DNA of 54,067 nt from a virus. Within the stretch, counting starts at the first letter, position 1, and the number at the start of each line of letters is the position of its first letter. The notes below the pieces were generated by a model, which saw nothing but the letters and a program-made list of their open reading frames with translations, searched no databases and was not told the origin of the DNA. Below, in pieces: positions 26,087 through 34,783 of the stretch. The position numbers and the translations under genes were made by a program. The DNA lies in the IMG/VR virus record IMGVR_UViG_3300033153_006334, positions 1-54,067 of that record; one strand, 5' to 3'.

Positions 26087-27246
26087 TGAAAAAAACACTT
26101 ATATGTCTTTTTATTTTATTGATGCCTTTATTCTGTTTTGCTGCCCCAAGTGTAACAGGGGTATCGGGAACATGGACACATGGTGAGGCTGTTACAATTT
26201 CAGGTTCTAACTTTGGTACAAAGTCTCCTGCTGCACCTCTTATGTGGGACGATGCTGAAGGTAGAACCAGAGATACTCATACGGCTCTGACTTCTCATGG
26301 ATGGGATTATGTAAATCAGATTGCATATGCTTTTGACCCTGAATATAAATCTGATGGGTTCAGAAATGTGTCTGCTGCGCATAGTCAATCTTTGCAGCAT
26401 ATAGCTTTTGGACACGATTATAGCTCTAACCCCTCAAATCCTGCAAACACAATGGATGTTGGGATGGATGCTGGGTCAAACCAAGCTCAATGGTTTATGA
26501 TTTGTTATTATAGACTTGACCCGCTTTTTCCTGAGTATGAATCAGGGAGCAATATTAAAGACTTATGGCTTGCTGTTGATGGGTTTGATGAGTCTGGTGA
26601 CCCACACAATTATTTCTATCAAGATCAGGATGCTCTAACAGATGCCGAGACAATAGGTTTTGGTCTATTACAGGGGAATAGTGAGGGGGATTGTGATGTT
26701 TTGTGGTTTAAGGATTCTCCGTATGACGACAGGGGAAATAACCCTTTTAATGATTGGGTTCACTATGAGTACAAAATAGGGACAGATATTGGGTTAGAAA
26801 AGTTGTCTATAGATAATGTTCCTAGTTATGGTTATGATGAAGCTGACTGTATTGGGGGTAGAGGGAATACTCGTTATATTACAGTGGGGACATACTACAG
26901 GAAAAACTCAACCCTTGCTACAGACGATGATGCTTTTAGGCATTATGACGATATATATATTGATATTACGTTATCAAGGGTGATGCTTGCTAATAATTCA
27001 ACTTATTCAAGTGCAACAATTATAGAACCACAAATACCTTCTGCCTGGGCTACTGGTGAAATAACAGTTACAGTAAATCAAGGAGCAATACCAGATGGCA
27101 CGGCATATCTTTTTGTATTTGATAGCTCCAATGATGCTAATGGAACAGGTTATGAAATAACATTGGGCGATGGTGAAGAAGGAACTTGTTTTATAGGGGG
27201 CTCCCAAACAATAAAAAGCGGAAGCCAAACAATGATTTTTAAATAA
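26086..27246 (+). CDS. exported IPT/TIG-domain protein with lectin-like fold
   Basis: A 386-residue protein with a clear signal peptide (MKK, hydrophobic core, CFA|AP). Residues about 22-50 (GVSGTWTHGEAVTISGSNFG) are the start of an IPT/TIG immunoglobulin-like domain. The middle is rich in Tyr, Asp and Trp and resembles a concanavalin-type lectin or glucanase sandwich, but no catalytic Glu pair is certain. The C-terminus has a short IPT-like strand set. It follows the previous gene by TAATG overlap, and both are exported. A role in binding polysaccharide at the cell surface is possible. Confidence 0.65.
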   Translation: MKKTLICLFILLMPLFCFAAPSVTGVSGTWTHGEAVTISGSNFGTKSPAAPLMWDDAEGRTRDTHTALTSHGWDYVNQIAYAFDPEYKSDGFRNVSAAHSQSLQHIAFGHDYSSNPSNPANTMDVGMDAGSNQAQWFMICYYRLDPLFPEYESGSNIKDLWLAVDGFDESGDPHNYFYQDQDALTDAETIGFGLLQGNSEGDCDVLWFKDSPYDDRGNNPFNDWVHYEYKIGTDIGLEKLSIDNVPSYGYDEADCIGGRGNTRYITVGTYYRKNSTLATDDDAFRHYDDIYIDITLSRVMLANNSTYSSATIIEPQIPSAWATGEITVTVNQGAIPDGTAYLFVFDSSNDANGTGYEITLGDGEEGTCFIGGSQTIKSGSQTMIFK

Positions 27247-27288
27247 ACAAAAACATCATTATTTAAATTAATTTAAGAGAAACAACCA

Positions 27289-28998
27289 ATGGCTAATGGA
27301 TTTGTAACAACAACCCCAAGTGTAAGGCATGGTACAAACGATGTACAGTTAGATGCTGGATTCGTTGTGTGCCAGAAATTTACTTGTCCGGGCAGTGGCG
27401 CACAGGATATTTCAGAAATTGGGGCATGGGTAGAAGATTCTGGATTTGAATTTAGATTGGCTATTTTTACAGATGATTCTGGAAATTCTTGCCCAGAAGT
27501 AATAGTTGCTAATTCCGAAAGTGCCACTTTATCTTCAGAAGCATCTATGGCAAAAACGAGCCATACATATGGAACAAATCCACAGCTTACGGGTGGGGTT
27601 GATTATTGGATTTGTGTATTTTTTGATAATTTAATTAATATAGATTATTTAAATAGCTCAGGTGAAAATTCTTTATATGTTACTGGCTATACAGCATATA
27701 CTTGGCCTACCGCTACAGATTGGCATACTAATACACCTGCTGCTACTTTCGACCTTGGTATTTACGCTGTTTATGCAGCTAGTGGTGAAACCACTACATC
27801 ATCTACAACCACTTCAAGTTCAACTACAACCACTTCAAGTTCAACTACCAGTACCATAAGTTCTACATCATCTACAACTACTTCAACTACAACCACTTCG
27901 AGTTCAACTACAACCACTTCAACCACATATCCACCAGTAATATTTGATGAAGGATTTGAGGGAATAGGATATGAAGAAGATAATTGGACAGTAGAATCAG
28001 GGATTGGCACTATTAACCCAGATTCCCCTGTTTCTAATGCTGGTTCTCCTACAACGTGGGGGGATAAGTGTTGCTATATAGATATAGTAGAACAGACATA
28101 TTTATATCAGCAAGTTGCTCCAAATGCCAAATATTGGAGAGTTGAGACGGTTGTTACTTCGGAGAATATTGATGATGGGCAAGAATTTATTATTTGTTCT
28201 GGGTACACATATGTTATAGGATTTGCTTGGAGTGTTGGTTGGTATAGGAATTTTTCTGGTGACATTCAATGGCGTATGAAATGTCGGCATGATGGAACAA
28301 GTAACTATTACTATGGATTAAAAACACCAAGACTAGACACACGTTATCGAATAGAAGTTAAATGGGACGCTGATACAGATACATGGGCGTGGCGACTTGA
28401 TGGAATAAATCAGCCAAATAATATTGATGATTCTGAACCTGTAACGTCTGAGGGGACACTCACTGATAACCACGTGCCCGACACCGGAGCAATATTTCTT
28501 GGTTCTGGGGATTTAACCTCTGCAAGTATCTATGTTGATTTGGTATCTGCTCGTACTTTTGATTGGGTTGGTGGAGACCCAATAACTACTACTACAACAA
28601 CTTCTTCAACAACTACAACAACTAGCCCACCAGTATTAGAAGGATATGCTTTTGGAGAACAAAATCCAACTGATGAAAACCAAGAATCTTGGGCAACATG
28701 GTCAGATGGAGCAGCAGGAAGCCCAACAATAATTGGTGATGCTGATTGGGGGCAATTGAAAGTCTGGTTAAATGCTTCAGGACAAAGTGCTGTTAAAGAT
28801 TTAGGAAGCACAAAAAACAGAATAATCGTAGTAAAAAGGGATAAATATGGCAGCGGTTCTGGTAGTATAACTATCTATATAAGAGGACAAGCAACATCAT
28901 TTACCCAAGATGAAGGTAGTCCTTCTTGGGAAGAATATACCACACCCGTAAATAAAAATTGGAGATACATACAAACAAGGATAGAATATACAACATAG
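27289..28998 (+). CDS. three-domain fibre-like protein with two Ser/Thr linkers
   Basis: A 569-residue protein. An N-terminal beta-rich domain covers about residues 1-165. A Ser/Thr tract follows at about 166-212, then a second beta domain at about 213-430, with DEGFEGIG and RVETVVTSENIDDG as in concanavalin-like sandwiches. A short Thr/Ser linker lies at about 431-445, then a C-terminal beta domain to the end. Both tracts use mixed Ser and Thr codons. The build, domains on flexible Ser/Thr stalks, resembles mucin-linked modular adhesins. It sits just before the Ser/Thr-only gene. Confidence 0.75.
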   Translation: MANGFVTTTPSVRHGTNDVQLDAGFVVCQKFTCPGSGAQDISEIGAWVEDSGFEFRLAIFTDDSGNSCPEVIVANSESATLSSEASMAKTSHTYGTNPQLTGGVDYWICVFFDNLINIDYLNSSGENSLYVTGYTAYTWPTATDWHTNTPAATFDLGIYAVYAASGETTTSSTTTSSSTTTTSSSTTSTISSTSSTTTSTTTTSSSTTTTSTTYPPVIFDEGFEGIGYEEDNWTVESGIGTINPDSPVSNAGSPTTWGDKCCYIDIVEQTYLYQQVAPNAKYWRVETVVTSENIDDGQEFIICSGYTYVIGFAWSVGWYRNFSGDIQWRMKCRHDGTSNYYYGLKTPRLDTRYRIEVKWDADTDTWAWRLDGINQPNNIDDSEPVTSEGTLTDNHVPDTGAIFLGSGDLTSASIYVDLVSARTFDWVGGDPITTTTTTSSTTTTTSPPVLEGYAFGEQNPTDENQESWATWSDGAAGSPTIIGDADWGQLKVWLNASGQSAVKDLGSTKNRIIVVKRDKYGSGSGSITIYIRGQATSFTQDEGSPSWEEYTTPVNKNWRYIQTRIEYTT

Positions 28999-29011
28999 AC
29001 GGGTTTTAATT

Positions 29012-30472
29012 ATGGCAATAATACAAGATGAAGGAGGTTTTGAAATACAAGATGAGTCGGGGGTAGGCATTGCTGATGAAGCGGGAGGGACATCTACAAG
29101 TACAACTACTACCACTTCTTCAACAACTAGTTCAACTACATCAACAATGTCAACTACATCAACAATGTCAACTACCAGCACTACCGAATTTGGTGCCACA
29201 ACACACTCAACAACAACCAGTTCCACTAGTTCAAGTACAAGTACCACCTATCCATTTAGTTTAGTTGACGACCTTGTATTGGCATGGAGTTCAACAACAA
29301 CTAGTTCTTCAACTACCAGTTCTTCAACTACCAGTTCTTCAACAGCAAGCACCAGTTCTTCTTCAAGTACCACAAGTTCTACTGCTTCAACTGCGAGTAC
29401 CACCAGTTCAACACACACTACCAGTTCAACAGCCAGTTCAACTACCACTTCTTCCAGTACTACCAGTTCCACAGCCAGTACCACAAGCTCAACACATTCC
29501 ACAATTAGTACCACATCCAGTACTTATTCGTCTACATCATCTACCGCCTCGACAATAAGCACCACAACTTCGAGTTGTAGTTCCACTTCCAGTACAGCCA
29601 GTACCACAAGCTCAACTGCCTCAACTACTAGTTCAACGCACACTTCTTCCAGTTCCACAGCGAGTACCACTTCGTCCACTTATAGTACCATAAGCACCAC
29701 AAGTTCGACTGCGAGTACCAGTTCTACCGAATCCACAACATCTACTTATAGTACCACAAGCTCGACTTCGCCCGGAGATACGACACACTCAACTACCAGT
29801 TCAACATACAGTACCACAAGTTCTACACACACTACAACTTCAAGTACAGCCAGTACCACAACTTCGACACACAGCACAACATCCAGTACAGCGAGTACCA
29901 CATCCAGTACACATACGACTACCAGTTCAACTGCGAGTACTTTGTCTACCACAAGTAGCACACACAGTACCACAACTTCGAGTTCATTTTCGACTACCAG
30001 TTCAACGCATACTACAATAAGTACCACTTCGAGTACTTATTCAACGATAAGTACCACCAGTTCTACTCATAGTACAAGTTCGAGTACCGCTTCGACTACC
30101 AGTTCAACGGAGAGTACGACCTCAAGCTCAATGAGTACAACGAGCAGCACACATACAACTACCAGTAGCTCAAGCTCAACTGGCAGCACTACTTCAAGCT
30201 ATTCAAGCACGACCAGCAGTCATTCTACGACATCTACAAGCCAAACAAGCTCAACAGTGTCAACTACCAGCAGCACGGCGAGTACCACATCCAGTACAAT
30301 GACAACTCAGACAGGAGGGACAACTACAAGTTCAACAACCACTTCAAGTTCGAGTTCAACAACCAGTTCAACGTATATACCATCTGACCCATTATGTATT
30401 TTTAAGCATGAGGATACCAAAGTAAGATATAAACATAAAGTAGTACAAACAGTTTTCAAGGAGGTGATCTAA
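29012..30472 (+). CDS. mucin-like Ser/Thr repeat protein
   Basis: A 486-residue protein. After a 27-residue acidic start (IIQDEGGFEIQDESGVGI), about 430 residues are almost only Ser and Thr, broken every six to eight positions by one His, Ala, Tyr, Glu, Met, Val or Ile. The last 30 residues are normal (IPSDPLCIFKHEDTKVRYKH). No enzyme motif is present. A polypeptide of this composition is disordered, and when O-glycosylated it would become a stiff mucin-like rod. The glycan gene block lies about 4 kb upstream. It overlaps the next gene by one base (TAATG). Confidence 0.8.
   Translation: MAIIQDEGGFEIQDESGVGIADEAGGTSTSTTTTTSSTTSSTTSTMSTTSTMSTTSTTEFGATTHSTTTSSTSSSTSTTYPFSLVDDLVLAWSSTTTSSSTTSSSTTSSSTASTSSSSSTTSSTASTASTTSSTHTTSSTASSTTTSSSTTSSTASTTSSTHSTISTTSSTYSSTSSTASTISTTTSSCSSTSSTASTTSSTASTTSSTHTSSSSTASTTSSTYSTISTTSSTASTSSTESTTSTYSTTSSTSPGDTTHSTTSSTYSTTSSTHTTTSSTASTTTSTHSTTSSTASTTSSTHTTTSSTASTLSTTSSTHSTTTSSSFSTTSSTHTTISTTSSTYSTISTTSSTHSTSSSTASTTSSTESTTSSSMSTTSSTHTTTSSSSSTGSTTSSYSSTTSSHSTTSTSQTSSTVSTTSSTASTTSSTMTTQTGGTTTSSTTTSSSSSTTSSTYIPSDPLCIFKHEDTKVRYKHKVVQTVFKEVI
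29090..30380 (+). repeat. degenerate Ser/Thr-coding repeat tract
   Basis: A 1.3 kb stretch of DNA built from short degenerate repeats that encode SSTx(S/T)TT-like units. The single x position is His, Ala, Tyr, Glu or Met. Units mix TCN and AGY serine codons and all four Thr codons, so the repeat is conserved as protein more than as DNA. Because it is repetitive it may also vary in length by recombination. Shorter tracts of the same kind occur at 1384-1435, 12093-12290, 12740-12911, 27780-27930 and 37763-37837. Confidence 0.85.
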
Positions 30473-30810
30473 TGGCTTCAGTAGAATCTTTTGAAAAACA
30501 GAATTATGAGTCTTTCTTTATTGCGGCTGATTTAGTAGACGTATTAGAGACGGGGGAAATAATAGACTTAGGAAGTACAACCATTGTGGCGGTAAAAGAG
30601 GACGGAACGACAGATGCAACAAACATTGTTTTGCAGCCTCTAACAAAAACATTAGATGACTCCCCCGATGGTGGAAGTAATAATATGGTCAAGATTCGAG
30701 TCCAAGCAGGTGTGGAGGCAGATTCTCCATATAAGATAACATTCAAGATTCCCACAAGTTTGAACAACAAATGGGAAGTGGATGTTAAGCTGAAAATAAA
30801 GGAGCTTTAA
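30472..30810 (+). CDS. small beta-rich fibre-associated protein (paralogue of 38110-38439)
   Basis: A 112-residue protein after a strong AAGGAGG site, overlapping the mucin-like gene. The C-terminal half (DSPYKITFKIPTSLNNKWEV, ending in KLKIKEL) matches the protein at 38110-38439 almost position for position. It is an acidic, beta-rich small domain, probably part of a fibre or appendage. Both copies follow a gene with a Ser/Thr tract by a few genes or directly, which hints at a shared module. The exact function is unknown. Confidence 0.65.
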   Translation: MASVESFEKQNYESFFIAADLVDVLETGEIIDLGSTTIVAVKEDGTTDATNIVLQPLTKTLDDSPDGGSNNMVKIRVQAGVEADSPYKITFKIPTSLNNKWEVDVKLKIKEL

Positions 30811-30828
30811 AAATGGATTTCACAGAAC

Positions 30829-31179
30829 ATGATAGAAAACTTATTACTGAGCATGATGTCTGAGCATGATGTCAAATTAAGTTCGTTATGTTTAAGTATA
30901 AAAACATTAAACAAGGATATGAAAGACGGATTCAAAACAATATTTGACAAGTTGGATAAAAGCACAGAAGGCTGTTCAGATAATAGAATAGAATGCAGGA
31001 AGGAAATTGACAAGGAGCTAAAGAAGTTTTTTACCAAGACTGTTCTTATGTGGATTTTTTTCTTTGTCATCACAGGAATAGTTAGTTTAGGTGTCTTTAC
31101 TGGTAAAATATCTTCTAAGGTAAGTGTGAATACACAGAGGATAGTAGACATGCATCCAAACAATAGGATAGGTGAATAA
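30829..31179 (+). CDS. coiled-coil membrane protein, start shifted by a 13-bp duplication
   Basis: As read here it has 116 residues: a helical N-terminus, two Cys near residues 49 and 56, a hydrophobic segment at about 71-93 (VLMWIFFFVITGIVSLGVF) and a short basic end. This is the plan of small holin-like or XhlA-like membrane proteins. The best start signal, however, is AAAGGAG at 30798-30804 before ATG 30813, whose frame runs 16 codons and stops at 30861 because of a 13-bp tandem repeat. Without the duplication that frame would join this one (TEHDVKLSS). ATGs at 30853 and 30856 could restart translation. Confidence 0.6.
   Translation: MIENLLLSMMSEHDVKLSSLCLSIKTLNKDMKDGFKTIFDKLDKSTEGCSDNRIECRKEIDKELKKFFTKTVLMWIFFFVITGIVSLGVFTGKISSKVSVNTQRIVDMHPNNRIGE
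30847..30873 (+). repeat. 13-bp tandem duplication
   Basis: TGAGCATGATGTC occurs twice in a row at 30848-30860 and 30861-30873, and the C at 30847 extends the match to 27 bases. The unit is not a multiple of three. The duplication therefore shifts the frame of the reading begun at ATG 30813 and creates a TGA at 30861-30863. It could be a recent mutation, an assembly error or a reversible switch. Confidence 0.85.
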
Positions 31180-31180
31180 A

Positions 31181-31609
31181 ATGATTTGGGAACCAAGTAT
31201 AAAACTACTTCGAGTAGAAGAAAATTTTGACTATGGTACGTTTGGAAACTGGATTATCAACACCAGAGTTTTTTGCGTTACTCTTGAGCCACCTGACATA
31301 GAAAACTCAAGAAACATTTCCAGTATACCTGCACAGCAGTATGAGTGCAAACGATACTCTTCTCCAAAGTACCCAGACACATTTCAAGTAATGAATGTGC
31401 CCGGAAGAGATAAGGTACTTATACATGCAGGCAATCTGAAAAAACACACAGAGGGTTGCATACTGCTTGCTGAGAAGTGGGGAAAACTGGAAGTGGCAAC
31501 ACAGGAAGAGAGAGCAATATTAAATTCTGGAAAAACATTTGACAAATTCATTAAAATGATGTATGGGGTTAATAAATTCAACCTAACTATAGTGGAGCAT
31601 TACGGATGA
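31181..31609 (+). CDS. DUF5675-like protein, L,D-transpeptidase-like
   Basis: ATG 31181 is taken as start (142 residues). GTG 31172 would add three. The sequence has the DUF5675 pattern: an N-terminal strand pair, IPAQQYECKRYSSPKYPDTF in the middle, then VPGRDKVLIHAGN and HTEGCILLAEKWG at about residues 66-98. The His and Cys in this order resemble the catalytic pair of L,D-transpeptidase folds, so action on peptidoglycan is possible. It lies after a membrane protein and before a J-domain gene. It overlaps the next gene by four bases. Confidence 0.7.
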   Translation: MIWEPSIKLLRVEENFDYGTFGNWIINTRVFCVTLEPPDIENSRNISSIPAQQYECKRYSSPKYPDTFQVMNVPGRDKVLIHAGNLKKHTEGCILLAEKWGKLEVATQEERAILNSGKTFDKFIKMMYGVNKFNLTIVEHYG

Positions 31610-31962
31610 ACAAAAAAATTACAATACAGGAAGCGTTTAAAATCTTAGGCATAAATGCTGTGTGGGTAGATAGGCTTCAGCAGGTTAGCAGTTATGAGTC
31701 TACCTGTAAAAAAGTTGAGGAATTTAAGACAGTGTTAAAGAAAAGGAAGCGACAATTGATGCTTCAATACCACCCGGATAGAAACAATGGTGATGTTGAA
31801 TCAACGAACAAGACTAAGGAAATTCTCAATCTGTGTACTATTTTTGAGAATATAAAAGTAATGAGACCCCAACCAGTTCAGCAACCAGTTGTTGTCCATT
31901 ATTATTATCATCAATCTTATAGTAGTTACGGAGGTACTACTACTTCAACAAGTGGATGGTAA
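31606..31962 (+). CDS. J-domain (DnaJ-like) co-chaperone
   Basis: A 118-residue protein with a J-domain in the first 85 residues. It has the helix II basic face (KKRKRQLMLQY), the HPD motif at residues 56-58 (YHPDRN) and a following helix. J-domains bring DnaK-type chaperones to a client. The last 35 residues contain Gln/Val, Tyr/His and a short GGTTTSTSGW end, a reduced version of the Thr/Ser tails. It is rare to find this gene in a tail region, and it may help fold the large fibres encoded around it. It starts in the ATGA overlap with the previous gene. Confidence 0.8.
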   Translation: MNKKITIQEAFKILGINAVWVDRLQQVSSYESTCKKVEEFKTVLKKRKRQLMLQYHPDRNNGDVESTNKTKEILNLCTIFENIKVMRPQPVQQPVVVHYYYHQSYSSYGGTTTSTSGW

Positions 31963-32024
31963 TAAATTATGGAATGTGGTGGTTGCTCACTTTATTTTAA
32001 ATCATTAGAAAAGGAGATTGAAAA

Positions 32025-34535
32025 ATGGCTATTACATATAGTTTAGTAGCAGCAGATTGGACGTTCGACAATATAACGGGAGAGCTTCGTTATATTGGAC
32101 ACGACCACAATGGAGTATCACCATCGTATGCAACTGTGATCGAGCTTCATCGGTGGCTTGGTCAATTATCAGATGACCAGTCGCCAGCAAATGTAAGTGA
32201 CAAGATGTATATTCCAATTCCCAAAGCGTCTGAACGATCAACAGACAACATCATAACACTCGTAAACGGCGTCAATATTGATGCAGTCGCAGCCCAACAT
32301 CTTTATGACGGCTCTATTATTCAAAACGGTGGGGATGATATTTGGGATGGAATCTTAAATTTTGGTAATGCAAATGTGCAGATTCAAATAATTCGGAACG
32401 GTGCAATTATTACCGATGACTTTTGGAATTATAATGTGGGGGCTGCATGTGACTCAACCGATGGAACTGGTGCTACCATGACGGATTCGGGGGAAACTTG
32501 GGTATTGAATCAGTATGCTGGTTATACAATCAAAAACACTACTGATCTTTGCAAAGGAATTGTAGCCAGTAATAGTACTGGTGGAATTGCAACCTTCAGA
32601 TCAACAGGGGAACTCGTTGGTGGCACGAACGATTATTTCACCAGTGCTGATAACTACTTGATTGGAGTCCCGCTTAATCCTTCACCTTCACAGGGCATTT
32701 CTCACAGGTTCCTAATTAAAGTTAGAGAAAATGGAGCAGATATTGACGGACGTAGACTTCTTGGTATTTGTCGTAGAATGGGCAACACCTTTGCATGGTT
32801 TCCGATTAATGGAACCGTCAGGGGCAACAACGTATTGTCTCTTGCTGATTCTCAAGACCTTAACTTTGATGAAGAACCACAAACAGTTGTTGGTGCTACT
32901 TGGGATTCTGAGTTTTCCGGTGAGGATTTGGGTTTCCAACAGTTTGATGTTGATGCCAACTTAACTGATGAGGATTATTTCGGCAAACTGACATGGACAG
33001 GCACCCACGATATAAACGACCTATTTCAACGTGCAATGGGCGAAACAGCAGACGGAACAGGCTATACAGTACACGGCTTGGACGGTGAGGTATTAAGGGG
33101 TGTTACGCACTCTTTTGGTTTTAACGGAGAAGCCGGCGCTATTGTAGTTAGTGATTACGATATGCTTGTATGGGGGACGTTTATAGACCACGATGCTCCA
33201 ACAGGAGCCTTTACCGTTGGTGAGGTAATAGTTGATGAAGACCCAGCCGGCGGAACAGCACCATCCTTTTACGCTACTATATTGTCAATTGATGATACTG
33301 ATGATTCGATGGTTGTTGTTATAGATTCTGGCGTTATTGGAAATACTCAGACTATATATGGACTGAGTTCTGGTGCTGATGCTGATACAACCTCCGACCC
33401 AACAGAAGTATCTGGTGGTGGTGTTGTGCATGTACTGGCAAATGATACTGCAAATGATATATTGTATGTGCAGGTGATTAAAGGTACAGTCCCGGCAGAT
33501 GATGACACCTTATATTATGGTGGCACAGACTTATCAGCCGCTGACCATACTGATTATCTTTTGGTAGCAGATGAAGTTGATACCATTGCAGAGTTTTCAA
33601 TTTCAAAAACTGCTCCGTACATAGGAGTTTCCACTGGCTCGGCTATTATTGGTTCTCATGGTGTTGGTATAGATAATATTAAATTAAATTCAACGGATAA
33701 AGTTCTGCCTCTTGGGGAAACAACTCCGATTTCACCACCGCTGTCAGCCACCAACACACTTTCAGGACTGGTATCTGCCGAAGATCAGATATTAGTGGCT
33801 CCGACAGATGGAACGACAGTTGATCGTCAGGGCGACCCAACTATGGGTGCAGCATTTTTCACTATAGCTACTATATTGAATGGTGGTGCGGAGGCAACTA
33901 TTACTGTTAATGAGGACTTGTCCGATAGTGACATTGACGCATGGCTCCCGACTGCGGGTTACATTGATATTGTGAACGATGAAGGTCTCGTTGTAACCAT
34001 TGAATACGACTCGTATGCAACAGGTCCCAACACGTTTACCCTTTCTTCAACTTATGACTTTTCTGGTTCCGGTGTGAACGATTCTGTAGCTGTGGATAAT
34101 TACTGCTTTGTTTATCAGATGCACTTAGTAACAGCCCTGACAACCGGAGCAGAAGTAGCAGCCGCGGTGAATGAAATTGTCGGTAGTACACCAGATAGCG
34201 GAACTATCCGAATAGTGAATGATGATGGATTCCATATCAGACACCCGTATTCAGTCTATAACGATGGAACTGATATATTTACCATTACAAGTGCGGTTTT
34301 TGATGGTGACGGCTTAACAGAACAGGCAGCTATTGGAAGCGGAGTTTATGTAACTTACATAGACAAGGCGGCTGATGCAGCTACGGCGGACTTTGTAGCG
34401 GTGTATGACAATGATTTAAACTTAACTATCTGTATTCGGGACGGTAAGAGTACTCCGATTAAGGAAGATAAAAAGCGTTGGACGTTCTCAGACTCTAACC
34501 AAACATTTGGTGTAACAAGGACTTCGGATACATAA
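32025..34535 (+). CDS. large beta-rich fibre or appendage protein
   Basis: An 836-residue protein after AAAAGGAG. It is dominated by beta-type segments rich in Gly, Asp, Thr and Val, without Ser/Thr tracts. I recognise no enzyme motif. The C-terminus (DLNLTICIRDGKSTPIKE, then RTSDT) looks like a folded end. Parts of this gene are visibly richer in G and C than the fibres before it (rows near 33241 are about 47 percent GC against about 30 percent near 14101), which suggests a different origin. It overlaps the next gene by one base. Confidence 0.65.
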   Translation: MAITYSLVAADWTFDNITGELRYIGHDHNGVSPSYATVIELHRWLGQLSDDQSPANVSDKMYIPIPKASERSTDNIITLVNGVNIDAVAAQHLYDGSIIQNGGDDIWDGILNFGNANVQIQIIRNGAIITDDFWNYNVGAACDSTDGTGATMTDSGETWVLNQYAGYTIKNTTDLCKGIVASNSTGGIATFRSTGELVGGTNDYFTSADNYLIGVPLNPSPSQGISHRFLIKVRENGADIDGRRLLGICRRMGNTFAWFPINGTVRGNNVLSLADSQDLNFDEEPQTVVGATWDSEFSGEDLGFQQFDVDANLTDEDYFGKLTWTGTHDINDLFQRAMGETADGTGYTVHGLDGEVLRGVTHSFGFNGEAGAIVVSDYDMLVWGTFIDHDAPTGAFTVGEVIVDEDPAGGTAPSFYATILSIDDTDDSMVVVIDSGVIGNTQTIYGLSSGADADTTSDPTEVSGGGVVHVLANDTANDILYVQVIKGTVPADDDTLYYGGTDLSAADHTDYLLVADEVDTIAEFSISKTAPYIGVSTGSAIIGSHGVGIDNIKLNSTDKVLPLGETTPISPPLSATNTLSGLVSAEDQILVAPTDGTTVDRQGDPTMGAAFFTIATILNGGAEATITVNEDLSDSDIDAWLPTAGYIDIVNDEGLVVTIEYDSYATGPNTFTLSSTYDFSGSGVNDSVAVDNYCFVYQMHLVTALTTGAEVAAAVNEIVGSTPDSGTIRIVNDDGFHIRHPYSVYNDGTDIFTITSAVFDGDGLTEQAAIGSGVYVTYIDKAADAATADFVAVYDNDLNLTICIRDGKSTPIKEDKKRWTFSDSNQTFGVTRTSDT

Positions 34536-34783
34536 TGTTGCCAAATCCAAGATATACTAGGCAGGGACATTGCAATCGTTGTGGGTGGTGTTGTTGTGAA
34601 TATCATAATTGCCAAGATTTGATATATAAAGATGGTAAGGCAGTTTGTACTGTTTATGATAATAGACCTGACAGATGCAGAGTGTTTCCAGAAGCTCCAC
34701 CTATTTTACATGAGGGTTGTGGATTTTGGTTTATAGACACTTGGGAAAATAATCGAATAGTTAAATATGGTAAGGACTTATAA
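34535..34783 (+). CDS. CxxCxxCC metal-binding protein (YkgJ-like)
   Basis: An 82-residue protein with the cysteine pattern GHCNRCGWCCCEYHNC near the start and later Cys in AVCTVY, DRCRVF and EGCGFW. This is the YkgJ-type iron- or zinc-binding domain, which in bacteria is linked to metal handling or to modification of other proteins. It sits between two fibre genes, joined by TAATG overlaps on both sides, so it is made together with them. The partner is unknown. Confidence 0.75.
   Translation: MLPNPRYTRQGHCNRCGWCCCEYHNCQDLIYKDGKAVCTVYDNRPDRCRVFPEAPPILHEGCGFWFIDTWENNRIVKYGKDL

Noticed and set aside
29248-30027. Long Val/Glu/Leu-rich readings on the minus strand opposite the Ser/Thr tracts (also 12053-12280 and 27771-28010)
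   Set aside because: They are reverse shadows of the Thr/Ser codons, lack ribosome sites and lie fully under the plus-strand genes.
29090-30380. The short repeats first look like a CRISPR array
   Set aside because: The units are degenerate, in frame with the gene, have no constant repeat and spacer lengths, and there are no cas genes.
31969-32046. Short reading of 25 residues with two Cys between the J-domain gene and the next fibre
   Set aside because: It has no ribosome site of its own and overlaps the fibre start. I see no support for a real gene.
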